From: an uncultured Gilliamella sp.
Lineage (GTDB): Bacteria; Pseudomonadota; Gammaproteobacteria; Enterobacterales; Orbaceae
NCBI GenBank assembly: GCA_946481345.1
Contig: CAMLMY010000011.1
Span: forward strand, 1-62,751
Direction of reading: 5' to 3'
Length of the DNA stretch: 62,751 nt
A program made the translations under genes and the position numbers. A model generated the notes under the pieces. It was not told the DNA's origin. It did not search any database and saw nothing but the letters and a program-made list of their open reading frames with translations. Every line of letters starts with the position of its first letter. Positions within the stretch are counted from its first letter, which is position 1. Positions 40,488-49,471 of this stretch are shown here, piece after piece.

Positions 40488-41624
40488 TTATTCAGTAAGT
40501 ACAACGCAACTATCAATTTCCCAACTGAGATTAATGACATCGCCCCAAGTTGGCATACCTTTACGATAGCGATGTTCGTTTTGTAGTTGAGCAATAATAA
40601 TTTGTCCACTTTCCAATTTAACGTGATAAATAGAGAGATCACCTAAATAGGCTATTTCAACCACTTCACCGGTTGCAAAATTGTAGCCTTCTTTTGGTAT
40701 TTCATCACAAAGTTTAATTTTTTCTGGTCGTAAGGCAACCTGAATTGGAACACCTTCAACAGCAGGTGAATCATAATCCACTTTTAAAGGATGTTTAATC
40801 ATAGGACAACTGATGATTAAGCCATCTTCTAATGTTTCTTGCAAAATACCGTCAAAGACATTGACTGAGCCAATAAATTCAGCACTATAACGACTATTTG
40901 GATGTTCATAGATTTCTTCAGGCTCACCAATTTGAACAAATTGTCCTTTATTCATAATTGCAATACGCCCTGCCATTGTCATGGCTTCTTCTTGATCATG
41001 AGTAACCATTACACATGTAGCGCCAACTTGCTCTAAAATACTCACGACTTCAAGCTGCATTCGATCACGCAGTTGTTTATCTAATGCCCCCATTGGTTCG
41101 TCCAACAATAGTAATTTAGGTCTTTTTGCTAAACTTCTTGCCAAAGCAACACGTTGTCTTTGACCACCTGATAATTGGTGTGGCTTGCGCTTACCAAATT
41201 GTTCCATATGCACAAGTGCTAACATTTCTTCAACACGATGCTTAATTTCACTCTTGTCTAATCTGTCTTGTTTTAGACCAAAAGCTATATTTTGCTCAAC
41301 CGTCATGTGAGGAAAAAGAGCATACGATTGAAACATCATATTAATAGGACGATTATAAGGAGGGACTTGTGATAAATCCTTACCATCGAGAATAATTTGT
41401 CCAGACGTTGGTTGTTCAAAACCAGCAAGCATCCGCAATAATGTTGATTTACCACTACCCGAAGCACCTAATAAAGCAAAAATTTCTCCGGTATAAATGG
41501 TTAAATTTACATCATCGACAGCATAATAATCATCATTGAAAACTTTCGTTAAATTTTTGATCTCCAATAGTGGAGTTATCATCTTTTTTTTAGGCTGTAC
41601 CTGATTTGTTGTTTTATCGTTCAC
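40488..41624 (-). CDS. potG: putrescine ABC transporter ATP-binding protein PotG
   Basis: About 378 residues. Walker A GASGSGKST, Q-loop FQSYALFPHMTV, signature LSGGQRQRVALARSL, Walker B LLLLDEPMGALD and the H-loop VTHDQEEAMTMAG are intact. The C-terminal TOBE region (VALRPEKIKLCDE) is present. The start is set at GTG 41624, with ATGAGGAA about seven bases before it and homology to E. coli PotG beginning there; the ATG at 41651 precedes that site. It is separated from potF by an intra-operon terminator. Confidence 0.93.
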   Translation of the reverse strand: MNDKTTNQVQPKKKMITPLLEIKNLTKVFNDDYYAVDDVNLTIYTGEIFALLGASGSGKSTLLRMLAGFEQPTSGQIILDGKDLSQVPPYNRPINMMFQSYALFPHMTVEQNIAFGLKQDRLDKSEIKHRVEEMLALVHMEQFGKRKPHQLSGGQRQRVALARSLAKRPKLLLLDEPMGALDKQLRDRMQLEVVSILEQVGATCVMVTHDQEEAMTMAGRIAIMNKGQFVQIGEPEEIYEHPNSRYSAEFIGSVNVFDGILQETLEDGLIISCPMIKHPLKVDYDSPAVEGVPIQVALRPEKIKLCDEIPKEGYNFATGEVVEIAYLGDLSIYHVKLESGQIIIAQLQNEHRYRKGMPTWGDVINLSWEIDSCVVLTE

Positions 41625-41651
41625 GCTTTTTTCCTCATAACAACAAGCCAT

Positions 41652-41692
41652 AAAAAACGAGACGGAAAGATTATTGAATCTCCCCGTCTAGA
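41652..41692 (-). terminator. intra-operon terminator between potF and potG
   Basis: In the minus-strand RNA, AGACGGGGAGATT pairs with AATCTTTCCGTCT (41677-41689 with 41660-41672) as 13 base pairs including two G-U pairs. The loop is four bases and CGTTTTTT follows. It should cut most transcripts after potF. Confidence 0.85.
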
Positions 41693-41726
41693 ATAAATAA
41701 GTCAATTATTTGACATTTTCAAACGG

Positions 41727-42836
41727 CTATTTGCCCGTTTTAAGTTTTGTCCATGTGCGAGTGATCACACGTTCAAGTTTTGGTTCTTTCACTGTTAAAG
41801 TGAATAGTTTTTCCATTACTTCCGGTCTTGGATAAACCGCAGGATCGTTCTTCACTTCTGGTTTAACAAACTGATCGTTAGCAACTTTATTCGCACTTGC
41901 AAAGTTAACATCATTCGTCACTTGTGCAGCGATTTCTGGTTTTAAAATGAAGTTTAAAAACTCATGAGCTTCATCAGGATTTGCTGAATCTTTTGGAATA
42001 GCAAATGTATCAAAGAAAACTAACGCGCCTTCTTTCGGAATTTGATAACCAATGTGCACACCATTTTTTGCTTCATTAGCTCTATCACGAGCTTGTAAAA
42101 TGTCTCCAGACCAACCTAAAATCACACAAATATCACCATTCGCTAAATCAGTAATATATTGAGATGAATGGAAATAACGGATATATGGTCTGACTTTCGA
42201 CAACAACTCGTAAGTTGCACCTGTATAATCTTTTGCATCTGTACTGTTTGGATTTTTGCCTAAATATTGAAGAGCACTTGAAAAGATTTCAGTTGGAGCA
42301 TCTAAAAATGCCACACCACAATCTTTAAGTTTTTCCATATTTTCAGGGTTAAAAACTAAATCCCAACTATCAACAGGAGCATTATCGCCTAGACGTTCTT
42401 TAACTTTATCAATGTTATAACCAATACCTGTAGTCATCCATACATAAGGGATCGCATACTTGTTATCTGGATCATGGTTAGCCATTAATTTCATTAAATT
42501 TGGATCAAGATTTTTCCAATTTGGCAATTTACTTTTATCTAACGGCAGATAAATATCAGCTTTAATTTGTCTTTCTAAAAAACTGTCCGATGGTGAAACG
42601 ACATCGAAACCAGAATGGCCAGCCATTAGCTTACCTTCAAGAGCCTCATTAGAGTCATACACATCATAAACAAGTTTGATTCCAGTCGATTTTTCGAAAT
42701 CACTGATAGTGCTATTACCAATTTGACCTGCCCAATTATAAAAATGCACAACGCGATCTTTAGCTATAGCAGATTGAGATAATGCTAGTGAAACACCAGC
42801 TATGATTGAAAGAATTGTTTTACGTTGAGTAAACAT
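41727..42836 (-). CDS. potF: putrescine-binding periplasmic protein PotF
   Basis: About 369 residues (E. coli 370). A signal peptide ends SAIA before KD (about residue 28). The mature part starts VVHFYNWAGQIGNST and contains the polyamine-site features YVWMTTGIGYN, WDLVFNPENMEKLKDCGVAFLDAP and LGWSGDILQARDRA. Start choice: ATG 42836 gives the natural signal peptide; GTG codons at 42842 and 42845 lie closer to the AGGAG. First gene of potFGHI, and probably made in excess because of the terminator behind it. Confidence 0.93.
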   Translation of the reverse strand: MFTQRKTILSIIAGVSLALSQSAIAKDRVVHFYNWAGQIGNSTISDFEKSTGIKLVYDVYDSNEALEGKLMAGHSGFDVVSPSDSFLERQIKADIYLPLDKSKLPNWKNLDPNLMKLMANHDPDNKYAIPYVWMTTGIGYNIDKVKERLGDNAPVDSWDLVFNPENMEKLKDCGVAFLDAPTEIFSSALQYLGKNPNSTDAKDYTGATYELLSKVRPYIRYFHSSQYITDLANGDICVILGWSGDILQARDRANEAKNGVHIGYQIPKEGALVFFDTFAIPKDSANPDEAHEFLNFILKPEIAAQVTNDVNFASANKVANDQFVKPEVKNDPAVYPRPEVMEKLFTLTVKEPKLERVITRTWTKLKTGK

Positions 42837-43149
42837 GCTCACCACTTCTCCTCTAGTTAGGGATATTACATGTTAGACACAAGCCCATTGTGAAAAAACA
42901 ACGGACCCCCAAATTTTGCCATTATTCGTTATTGAATGATATGGCGAAACCGAGATAATCAGGCAATCACAAGTCATTAAAAAAGCTAATGAACATGTAG
43001 AGCTAACCTTGCATTACGAGGGATAAAATACATTTTTTTTTTGAGATGTCTACTTAAAAAATCAAATATCTTAAGTTTCAGGATTGAGTGACTATATTTT
43101 AATCAAACAATCCTTATTTCACCGATAATTAACAGTTAATTTTCTTTTT
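42837..43149. other. potF promoter region and ecotin 3' flank
   Basis: No gene seen. AT-rich, with no strong terminator for the ecotin gene that I could identify. Confidence 0.4.
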
Positions 43150-43644
43150 TTATTCAGCGCTCGCTTGGAGTAATTTAGAGCTTGGTTGCCAAACACGATA
43201 TTTAACTGTTAAATCATTTGGTACATAAAATACAATTGGTAAACGACTATTATAATCTAATAATCCTAAATTATGATTCATAGTAACAAATTGATTTTTA
43301 TTAGTGCCATTAGGGCAAGCCATAAGCGTTGAAATATCATTATTAGCTTTATCAACAACGTAGTAGTTGTAACCCCATCCTTTCAATTCTTCTTGCTTAA
43401 CGATTCCACCTAAACTACGTGTATTACAATCAGCATTCATCTCTTTACCAATTAAAATTTCAACTCGTGCTTTATTTTCATCAGCTATTGAAGGAAGATG
43501 AATTGCATAGCGAGTATAGCCAACCATAGCATCCGGATAAGGTGCAGTATCATTTACATTTTGAACTGTATTGGTGAGTTTTGGAGTTGTAGAACATGCA
43601 GGTAACACTACACTCATTAACACCAATAATAATAATTTTCTCAT
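43150..43644 (-). CDS. eco: ecotin-family serine protease inhibitor, putative lipoprotein
   Basis: 164 residues (E. coli ecotin 162). APYPDAMVGYTRYAIHLP, VEILIGKEMNADCNTRSLGG, GWGYNYYVVDKA and YNSRLPIVFYVP follow ecotin. The disulfide pair is Cys73 and Cys110. The reactive loop reads STLMACP, so P1 is Leu107 where E. coli has Met84. The signal peptide ends in LPAC (Cys17), which looks like a lipobox; E. coli ecotin is a soluble periplasmic dimer. It should protect the cell envelope against host or competitor serine proteases. Confidence 0.88.
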   Translation of the reverse strand: MRKLLLLVLMSVVLPACSTTPKLTNTVQNVNDTAPYPDAMVGYTRYAIHLPSIADENKARVEILIGKEMNADCNTRSLGGIVKQEELKGWGYNYYVVDKANNDISTLMACPNGTNKNQFVTMNHNLGLLDYNSRLPIVFYVPNDLTVKYRVWQPSSKLLQASAE

Positions 43645-43745
43645 TTTTGTTTCTCCATCAAAGATTTATCATTTACACTATCATATGATTTTTTAATGAT
43701 AGTGCGTATAATAACATTATTTAGATTAAAAAAAATGGGGCACAA

Positions 43746-44798
43746 ATGCCAGCAGAAAAAAATACCTATGATTTATTAAAGTTAATTTTAAACTTATTAC
43801 TGATTGCATTACTAATCATTATTACCTATCGTGTTGTTGAAGCTTTCTTATTTGGTTTTTTCTGGGCTGTTATGGTAGTGATAGCGACATGGCCTTTAAT
43901 GATAAAAATCCAGAAAAAAATGTTTAATAAACGCTGGTTATCATTAACAATAATGGCATTAATTTTAGCACTTGTCTGTATTATTCCATTTCTTTTGATC
44001 ATCAGTAGTGTCGCACAAAATGGCCACCATCTCATTGAATGGGCTAAATCTTTATCACATCATGAATTACCTACATTTGATTGGCTGGAGAGTATCCCGA
44101 CTTTTGGACCAGAACTTCATCAAAGTTGGCTAAATATCATTAAAACGGATGGTTCTGATCTGGTCTCCAGTATTCAACCTTACATTGGAACGCTAATAGG
44201 TTGGTTGTTATCACAGGTAACCAACATCAGTATATTCATCTTTCATGCTGGTGTCATGATCATTTTCAGTTTATTACTTTTTCTTAAAGGTGAAATGATT
44301 ACCAAATACGTTTATTTATTTGCTAATCGCTTATCTAAACAATATGGCGCTATTACCGTGACACTAGCAGGACAATCCATTCGTGCAGTAGCGCTTGGCG
44401 TAGTAGTAACGGCAATCACTCTAGCTCTAATTGGTGGGATCAGTTTTATTGTAACTAAAATGCCACTAGCGGGCGTTTTAACACTGGTGTTATTTATCTG
44501 CTGTGTTGCACAAATCGGCCCTGTCATTGTCATGCTCGGTTGTATCATTTGGCAATTTTGGAATGGTCATACTCTCTATGGCATTATATTAATTGTTGTC
44601 GCAATTATTTTAACAACGCTTGATAGTGTAATGCGTGCATATTTAATAAAAAAAGGGGCTGACTTACCATTTTTGCTGATTTTATTTGGGGTAATCGGTG
44701 GACTACTTAGCTTTGGTTTGATGGGATTATTTATTGGTCCAGTGGTATTGGCATTGACGTATAAAATCATTCAAACATGGATTAATGAACAATCTTAA
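43746..44798 (+). CDS. ydiK: AI-2E family transporter YdiK
   Basis: A 350-residue membrane protein with seven to eight helices. It matches E. coli YdiK in VVIATWPLMIKIQKKMF, QSIRAVALGVVVTA and the C-terminal GADLPFLLILFGVIGGLLSFGLMGLFIGPV. The family (PF01594) contains a putative autoinducer-2 exporter, but YdiK's own substrate is not known. The gene stands alone, divergent from the ecotin gene. Confidence 0.82.
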   Translation: MPAEKNTYDLLKLILNLLLIALLIIITYRVVEAFLFGFFWAVMVVIATWPLMIKIQKKMFNKRWLSLTIMALILALVCIIPFLLIISSVAQNGHHLIEWAKSLSHHELPTFDWLESIPTFGPELHQSWLNIIKTDGSDLVSSIQPYIGTLIGWLLSQVTNISIFIFHAGVMIIFSLLLFLKGEMITKYVYLFANRLSKQYGAITVTLAGQSIRAVALGVVVTAITLALIGGISFIVTKMPLAGVLTLVLFICCVAQIGPVIVMLGCIIWQFWNGHTLYGIILIVVAIILTTLDSVMRAYLIKKGADLPFLLILFGVIGGLLSFGLMGLFIGPVVLALTYKIIQTWINEQS

Positions 44799-44938
44799 AA
44801 AATAATATTGATGTACAAAATTGAATAAGAAAAATTATATAAACAACATTGACTCAGGACTATGAAATAAGGAGTGTTATTTTCTGGCTTAAAGTGTGTT
44901 ATTCTACAATTTGAACCAGTTACAATAATATATGAATC

Positions 44939-46294
44939 ATGAGAATACCTTTTATTAAATATAATCATCAAAAGCATCTTAATGAATTAGCAAAAATCCA
45001 GCAAAATGCAGATCAATATAGTATTTTGTACGATCCTAAAGCATATAGACAAGCTTTACTTGAAAAAATCAAAAATGCCCAATTTCGAATTTATATTGTA
45101 GCACTCTATTTAGAACAAGACGAAGCTGGACAAGAAATACTCAATGCTCTTTACCAAGCAAAAAAAATCAATCCTAATTTAGATATTAAAATCTTTGTAG
45201 ATTGGCATCGGGCACAACGCGGTCGAATCGGAGAAGACAAAACGCATACCAATGCACGTTTTTATCACCAAATGAAATTACAGCATCCTGGTGTTGATGT
45301 TCCAGTATATGGTATTCCAATTAATCGTCGTGAAGTGCTTGGGGTTTTACATCTTAAAGGATTTATTATTGATGATACAGTTATATACAGTGGTGCTAGC
45401 CTGAATAATGTATACCTGCATAAACTCGATCATTATCGTTATGACAGATATCATCTTATTACCAATAGATTACTTGCACAAAGCATGATTGATTACGTTG
45501 ATAATAACTTTTTACCTTTTGACGCTTTACAACGTTTAGATGTTGCAGAACATAAATCACGCAAGCAAATTAAAAGTGAAATTAAAGTTTTACGTCAACA
45601 TCTTTCTGAAGCCAATTATCAATATACCAATAATGCAAATAATAATGAGTTATCCGTATCACCGATTGCAGGCTTAGGTCGAAATAATTCATTAAATAAA
45701 ACCATTCACCATTTAATTAATTCAGCGCAACAAAAAGTCACTTTATGTACGCCCTACTTTAATCTGCCAAATATCTTAGTTCGTGACATCATTCGTTTGC
45801 TTAGAAAAGGCAAACAAGTTGAAATTATTATTGGTGATAAAGAAGCGAATGACTTTTATATTCCTGAAGATAAACCGTTTAATATTTCCGGTGGCTTACC
45901 TTATTTGTATGAAATTTATTTAAGAAACTTTATTGAACGATTGCAGTCATATGTTGATAAAGAACAGTTAATTATTAGATTATGGAAAGATAATGATCAA
46001 ACCTATCATTTAAAAGGGGTTTGGATTGACAATGAATGGATGTTAGTTACTGGAAACAATCTTAATCCAAGAGCATGGCGTTTAGACCTGGAAAACGGTA
46101 TTTTAATTCATGATCCTAAACAAGAATTACAGACACAAATCACCCACGAGCTTGAGACAATACGCCAAAAAACGACATTAATTACACACTTTCAACAGAT
46201 TCAAGCGAGTCAATTTTATCCGAAGCGTGTTCATAAATTAATAAAGAGATTAAGCAGAATCCGCGTAGATAAAGTAATTAAACGTTTGTTATAA
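44939..46294 (+). CDS. pssA: CDP-diacylglycerol--serine O-phosphatidyltransferase PssA
   Basis: 451 residues, the same as E. coli PssA, of the phospholipase D superfamily. Two HKD motifs are visible: HLKGFIIDDTVIYSGASLN and HLKGVWIDNEWMLVTGNNLN. It makes phosphatidylserine, the precursor of phosphatidylethanolamine. The C-terminus is strongly basic (HKLIKRLSRIRVDKVIKRLL), for membrane-surface binding. A ribosome binding site is weak. Ends before a hairpin terminator. Confidence 0.96.
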   Translation: MRIPFIKYNHQKHLNELAKIQQNADQYSILYDPKAYRQALLEKIKNAQFRIYIVALYLEQDEAGQEILNALYQAKKINPNLDIKIFVDWHRAQRGRIGEDKTHTNARFYHQMKLQHPGVDVPVYGIPINRREVLGVLHLKGFIIDDTVIYSGASLNNVYLHKLDHYRYDRYHLITNRLLAQSMIDYVDNNFLPFDALQRLDVAEHKSRKQIKSEIKVLRQHLSEANYQYTNNANNNELSVSPIAGLGRNNSLNKTIHHLINSAQQKVTLCTPYFNLPNILVRDIIRLLRKGKQVEIIIGDKEANDFYIPEDKPFNISGGLPYLYEIYLRNFIERLQSYVDKEQLIIRLWKDNDQTYHLKGVWIDNEWMLVTGNNLNPRAWRLDLENGILIHDPKQELQTQITHELETIRQKTTLITHFQQIQASQFYPKRVHKLIKRLSRIRVDKVIKRLL

Positions 46295-46374
46295 CCCTTT
46301 AAAATGAGTAAATTAGATATAATGGATTTATATAAGTTAAACTTGAAATCATTATATTAATGCTAAAATAAAAT

Positions 46375-46412
46375 GCTCTAATATCTTTATCTCTGTATTA
46401 GAGCAATGTTTT
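46375..46412 (+). terminator. terminator after pssA
   Basis: Stem GCTCTAATA / TATTAGAGC (46375-46383 with 46396-46404), loop of 12, followed by AATGTTTT. Confidence 0.7.
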
Positions 46413-46606
46413 AATCAACCATCCATAAAAATGAATGCACCAATCAAACTCTCTTAACTTAGACATCAGATTTATAACATTATTATTTGCTAATGACCAG
46501 TTGTTATTGACTACATAAATTTTTATTAACTTATTTTTCTTTGTTAATTTAACAAGCATTAATCGTTTTAGTAACCCATTTATTATTGAATATTTAGGAT
46601 GTTTCG

Positions 46607-46652
46607 CTTTTTTATACTAAAACGTATAGTTAACCTCAAACTTTTTTACAGC
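46607..46652. repeat. interspersed repeat, copy C
   Basis: It contains TATACTAAAACGTATAG, TTAACCTCAAAC and TTTTTTACA, matching copy B over about 42 bases and copy A inverted. It lies at the 3' end of the SorC-family regulator gene and may act as its terminator: TATAC/GTATA hairpin and T runs. Confidence 0.75.
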
Positions 46653-46655
46653 CTA

Positions 46656-47630
46656 TTATTTAATCTGATTTTGTTGTAAATTGAGTACCGTTCGAGCATT
46701 TGATGCGCTGGTTGCAATAATGTCTATAACACCAGAGCGAAGCGCGCCTAAAATCGCTGTTGCTTTAGTATTTTCAGAAGCTATGGCAATAACACACGGG
46801 ATATTACGAAGTTCATCAATGCTAAGACCAATTACTCGATCATTCATAGCCGTATCAACAGGATCCCCATTGATATCAAAAAAACCATAACCGGCAATAT
46901 CGCCTACCACGCCTTGCTTCAAAGTTGCATGGGTTATCTCTTGGGGAGTAAACCACCCCAATTGCACCATGTAACTATTTTCGTTCATATCACCAATACC
47001 GACTAACGCAATATCTGCTTTGGCTGCTCGTTCTAATGTATCTTTGATGACTCTATTTTGAATAAAAGCTTCTTTAAGCTCTCGATTTTCAACATAGGCT
47101 GGCGCATAAAGCGTTTCACTGCTCGCATTAAATTTTCTAGCTAAACTTCGGCTAATATGATCGGCATCAATAATTTCTCCAACCCTTTGGGTACCACCAA
47201 TTCCGCAAATAAATTTACACTGTTTCTCAGGAAAAACACCCACATGACTTGCAATCGCGGCAACATTACGACCTTGTCCAACCGCCACTGTCACACCTTT
47301 TTTTAAAACACTCGATAAATAATTAGTCACAAGTGCGGCTACTTGTCTGCGTTGTTCATCCTCATCTTGATGATCTAAAGCAATTAGCGCTCGTTTTATA
47401 CCAAAACTATTAATAAATTGTTGTTCGATTCTTGAACTAAATATTGGATGATATTTAACATTAATTTCTACAATTCCTTCCGATCTTGCTTTTTTAAGTA
47501 ACCGACCGACTTTAATGCGAGAAATACCAAATCGCTTAGCAATCTCTTCTTGAGTCTGCTCATACTCATAGTAAGCAACAGCAATTTCGGTAAGGAGCTC
47601 TGTTTCTTGCTTATCTTCAAATATATCCAT
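46656..47630 (-). CDS. SorC-family (DeoR-like HTH) sugar-binding transcriptional regulator
   Basis: A 324-residue regulator. The N-terminal HTH is QEEIAKRFGISRIKVGRLLKKA (about residues 33-54). The large C-terminal effector domain has a phosphosugar-isomerase-like fold (VAVGQGRNVAAIASHV, CGIGGTQR, ADIALVGIGDMN). It follows the TpiA-like gene by 23 bases on the same strand and so probably controls the Dha/TpiA locus, responding to a phosphorylated triose or tetrose. The effector is not deducible from sequence. Confidence 0.85.
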   Translation of the reverse strand: MDIFEDKQETELLTEIAVAYYEYEQTQEEIAKRFGISRIKVGRLLKKARSEGIVEINVKYHPIFSSRIEQQFINSFGIKRALIALDHQDEDEQRRQVAALVTNYLSSVLKKGVTVAVGQGRNVAAIASHVGVFPEKQCKFICGIGGTQRVGEIIDADHISRSLARKFNASSETLYAPAYVENRELKEAFIQNRVIKDTLERAAKADIALVGIGDMNENSYMVQLGWFTPQEITHATLKQGVVGDIAGYGFFDINGDPVDTAMNDRVIGLSIDELRNIPCVIAIASENTKATAILGALRSGVIDIIATSASNARTVLNLQQNQIK

Positions 47631-47653
47631 TATTTTAGCCTTTTGTCATAACA

Positions 47654-48433
47654 TTAATTTTGCTGATTAATTGCTGATAATATATTACAAAAACCTGTCG
47701 CTTGCCATGCACTACGACCAATAAATAAGCCATCAATATCTGGTTGAGCAATTAATGAAGTTGAATTTTCGAGATTTACGCTGCCTCCATATAAAAGTAT
47801 CATTTGATAGGCGATCTGTTGACCATAGAGTTTAACTAAAGCTGATCGCAGCTGATGATGAATATATTGTGCCTCTTCTGGAGTTGCGGCAATACCATTT
47901 TCACCTATCGCCCATATTGGTTCATAAGCTATAATCACTTGGGTCGCGTGCTGTTTATCAATCTCAAATAAGGCTATTTTCATTTGTTTAATCACTGTTT
48001 CAGCTGATACATCTAAAGACTTTTCCTCATAACTATCACCAATACAAACTAAAGGTGTTAATCCATGTTTCAAAGCAGCTTTCACTTTTTTATTAATGGC
48101 TATATCATTTTCACCAAAATTAGCCCGACGTTCAGAATGCCCTATTTCAACAATTTTTGCTCCTGTATCTTTGACCATGATAGGCGATATTTCACCGGTA
48201 AAAGCGCCCGAATCTTCAAAGTGCATATTTTGTGCTCCAGTTAAACAATTAATTTTATTATTTAGTAGATAATCTGAAACTTCACGAACACAAGTAAAGG
48301 GAGGAATAACAAAAGGTTGGATTTGAGACTTTAAATTCTCTGGATAAAAAGTTCGAAATTGCTCACAAAATAATAACGCTTCTGCAAGCGTTTTATTCAT
48401 TTTCCAACTGGTGCCTATGTATATTTTTTTCAT
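47654..48433 (-). CDS. triose-phosphate-isomerase-like protein (possible tetrulose-phosphate isomerase)
   Basis: A 259-residue TIM-barrel isomerase with all catalytic residues: Lys11 in TSWKMNK, His99 in IGHSERR, Glu171 in AYEPIWAIGENG, and the flexible loop after it. The position between a SorC regulator and dhaKL genes, not in a glycolytic cluster, suggests a second TpiA copy like the L-erythrulose-phosphate isomerases (LerI/EryI) of mycobacteria and the TpiA2 of Listeria. Sequence alone does not decide between triose and tetrose substrates. AAAGGATGAGTT precedes the start. Confidence 0.75.
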   Translation of the reverse strand: MKKIYIGTSWKMNKTLAEALLFCEQFRTFYPENLKSQIQPFVIPPFTCVREVSDYLLNNKINCLTGAQNMHFEDSGAFTGEISPIMVKDTGAKIVEIGHSERRANFGENDIAINKKVKAALKHGLTPLVCIGDSYEEKSLDVSAETVIKQMKIALFEIDKQHATQVIIAYEPIWAIGENGIAATPEEAQYIHHQLRSALVKLYGQQIAYQMILLYGGSVNLENSTSLIAQPDIDGLFIGRSAWQATGFCNILSAINQQN

Positions 48434-48588
48434 AACTCATCCTTTAAATAATCACATAATTTTCAGGCAAAAGTGTTAGCCAATTTAAATATGAATAAAT
48501 GAGTGTAATGACATAAAGATAAAAATAGTTTCACTTATCATTGATTGAGTAAACTAACTTGCCTAGAACAATTTAAAAAGGTTATATA
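48434..48588. other. promoter region of the tpiA-like/sorC unit
   Basis: This stretch lies behind the gldA-fragment terminator, so the tpiA-like gene and its regulator gene probably start from a promoter here. No box is clear enough to call. Confidence 0.4.
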
Positions 48589-48637
48589 AAAACACTTCAT
48601 TCTCGAATTTTTTAAATTTCAAGAATAAAGTGTTATT
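48585..48637 (-). terminator. terminator behind the gldA fragment
   Basis: Long imperfect stem: AACACTT...ATTCT...GAA (48591-48607) against TTC...AGAAT...AAGTGTT (48618-48634). TTTATAT follows on the minus strand. Confidence 0.8.
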
Positions 48638-48723
48638 CTAAAAGGTTTGATATAAGCATCTGCTCGTGTAAGTAGATCTTTCCCTTGTACATATCTGTTA
48701 GGACTGACAAAAACCTTATCCAT
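48619..48723 (-). pseudogene. gldA: glycerol dehydrogenase, truncated start
   Basis: A 34-codon open frame with an excellent ribosome binding site (GAGGG, seven bases before ATG). Its product begins MDKVFVSPNRYVQGKDLLTR, which aligns with the start of E. coli GldA ([20 protein letters not shown]). The similarity ends at about residue 28 and a stop follows inside the stem of a terminator. The remaining ~330 residues of the enzyme are missing. It sits after dhaL, where a dehydrogenase would make sense metabolically. Either a deletion remnant or a retained leader peptide. Confidence 0.7.
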
Positions 48724-48802
48724 ATTATTACCCTCATAGAAATACATCGCTAACCAATTAATCATCATTAAATTAAATAATAATTAATTTACTACTCTAG
48801 AA

Positions 48803-49453
48803 TTACTTCTCTAGTTTTAATTGTTTTAAAAATTCATTCATAATCATCCAAGCTGATTCAGAACCTGCATCCCTATGACCAATTGCCCTTTCACCTAATC
48901 GCATTGACCGACCTTTTTTTGCAATTAAATTAATGGTTTTGTCTGAACCTTTTTTCATCTCACTTACGCAAGTTTCCAATGTCTTAATCGGATCATCCTC
49001 TTCTTGATAATGTTTCAATACATTAAGACCCGGTATGAGAGCATCAATCATGGTTTTATCATTGAGTTCAGCTTTTCCACGCATTTGTACCGCCTCTACC
49101 CCATCTTGGTACATTTGGCAAAATTCTTTAAAAGTTACCGATTGTTTTCCAACGGTATGATTAGCCATTTTCATAAAAAAACTGCCATATAAAGGGCCTG
49201 ATGCACCCCCAACTTTACTCAATAAAATCATGCCAACTTTTTTCATCAACTCTGCAATATCTGCCGTTGTCTCGGATAATATATCGAGTTGCTTTGAAAC
49301 TTCACGAAAGCCAATGGTAAGATTGATACCGTGATCACCATCACCAATATCTGAATCTAATTGACTTAAATGATCGCGATTTTGCTCTGCCATATCAGCA
49401 ATTTTTTTGAATGTCTCAATAAAATAAGTTTTGTTTAGTTCCAAAGCGCTCAT
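48803..49453 (-). CDS. dhaL: dihydroxyacetone-kinase-type subunit DhaL
   Basis: A 216-residue nucleotide-binding subunit. The metal/ADP site LDSDIGDGDHGINL has Asp33, Asp38 and Asp40. KVGGASGPLYGSFFMKMA and GRSMRLGERAIGHRDAGSES complete the phosphate-binding loops. In PTS-dependent systems DhaL carries tightly bound ADP rephosphorylated by DhaM. It follows dhaK by 18 bases. Whether the substrate is dihydroxyacetone or a tetrulose is open. Confidence 0.9.
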   Translation of the reverse strand: MSALELNKTYFIETFKKIADMAEQNRDHLSQLDSDIGDGDHGINLTIGFREVSKQLDILSETTADIAELMKKVGMILLSKVGGASGPLYGSFFMKMANHTVGKQSVTFKEFCQMYQDGVEAVQMRGKAELNDKTMIDALIPGLNVLKHYQEEDDPIKTLETCVSEMKKGSDKTINLIAKKGRSMRLGERAIGHRDAGSESAWMIMNEFLKQLKLEK

Positions 49454-49471
49454 TTTTTCTCTCCTTGAAGA

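Larger units (their letters stand above)
46295..46655. other. intergenic region after pssA
   Basis: It holds a terminator (46375-46412) and the interspersed repeat copy C (46607-46652). No gene otherwise. Confidence 0.5.
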
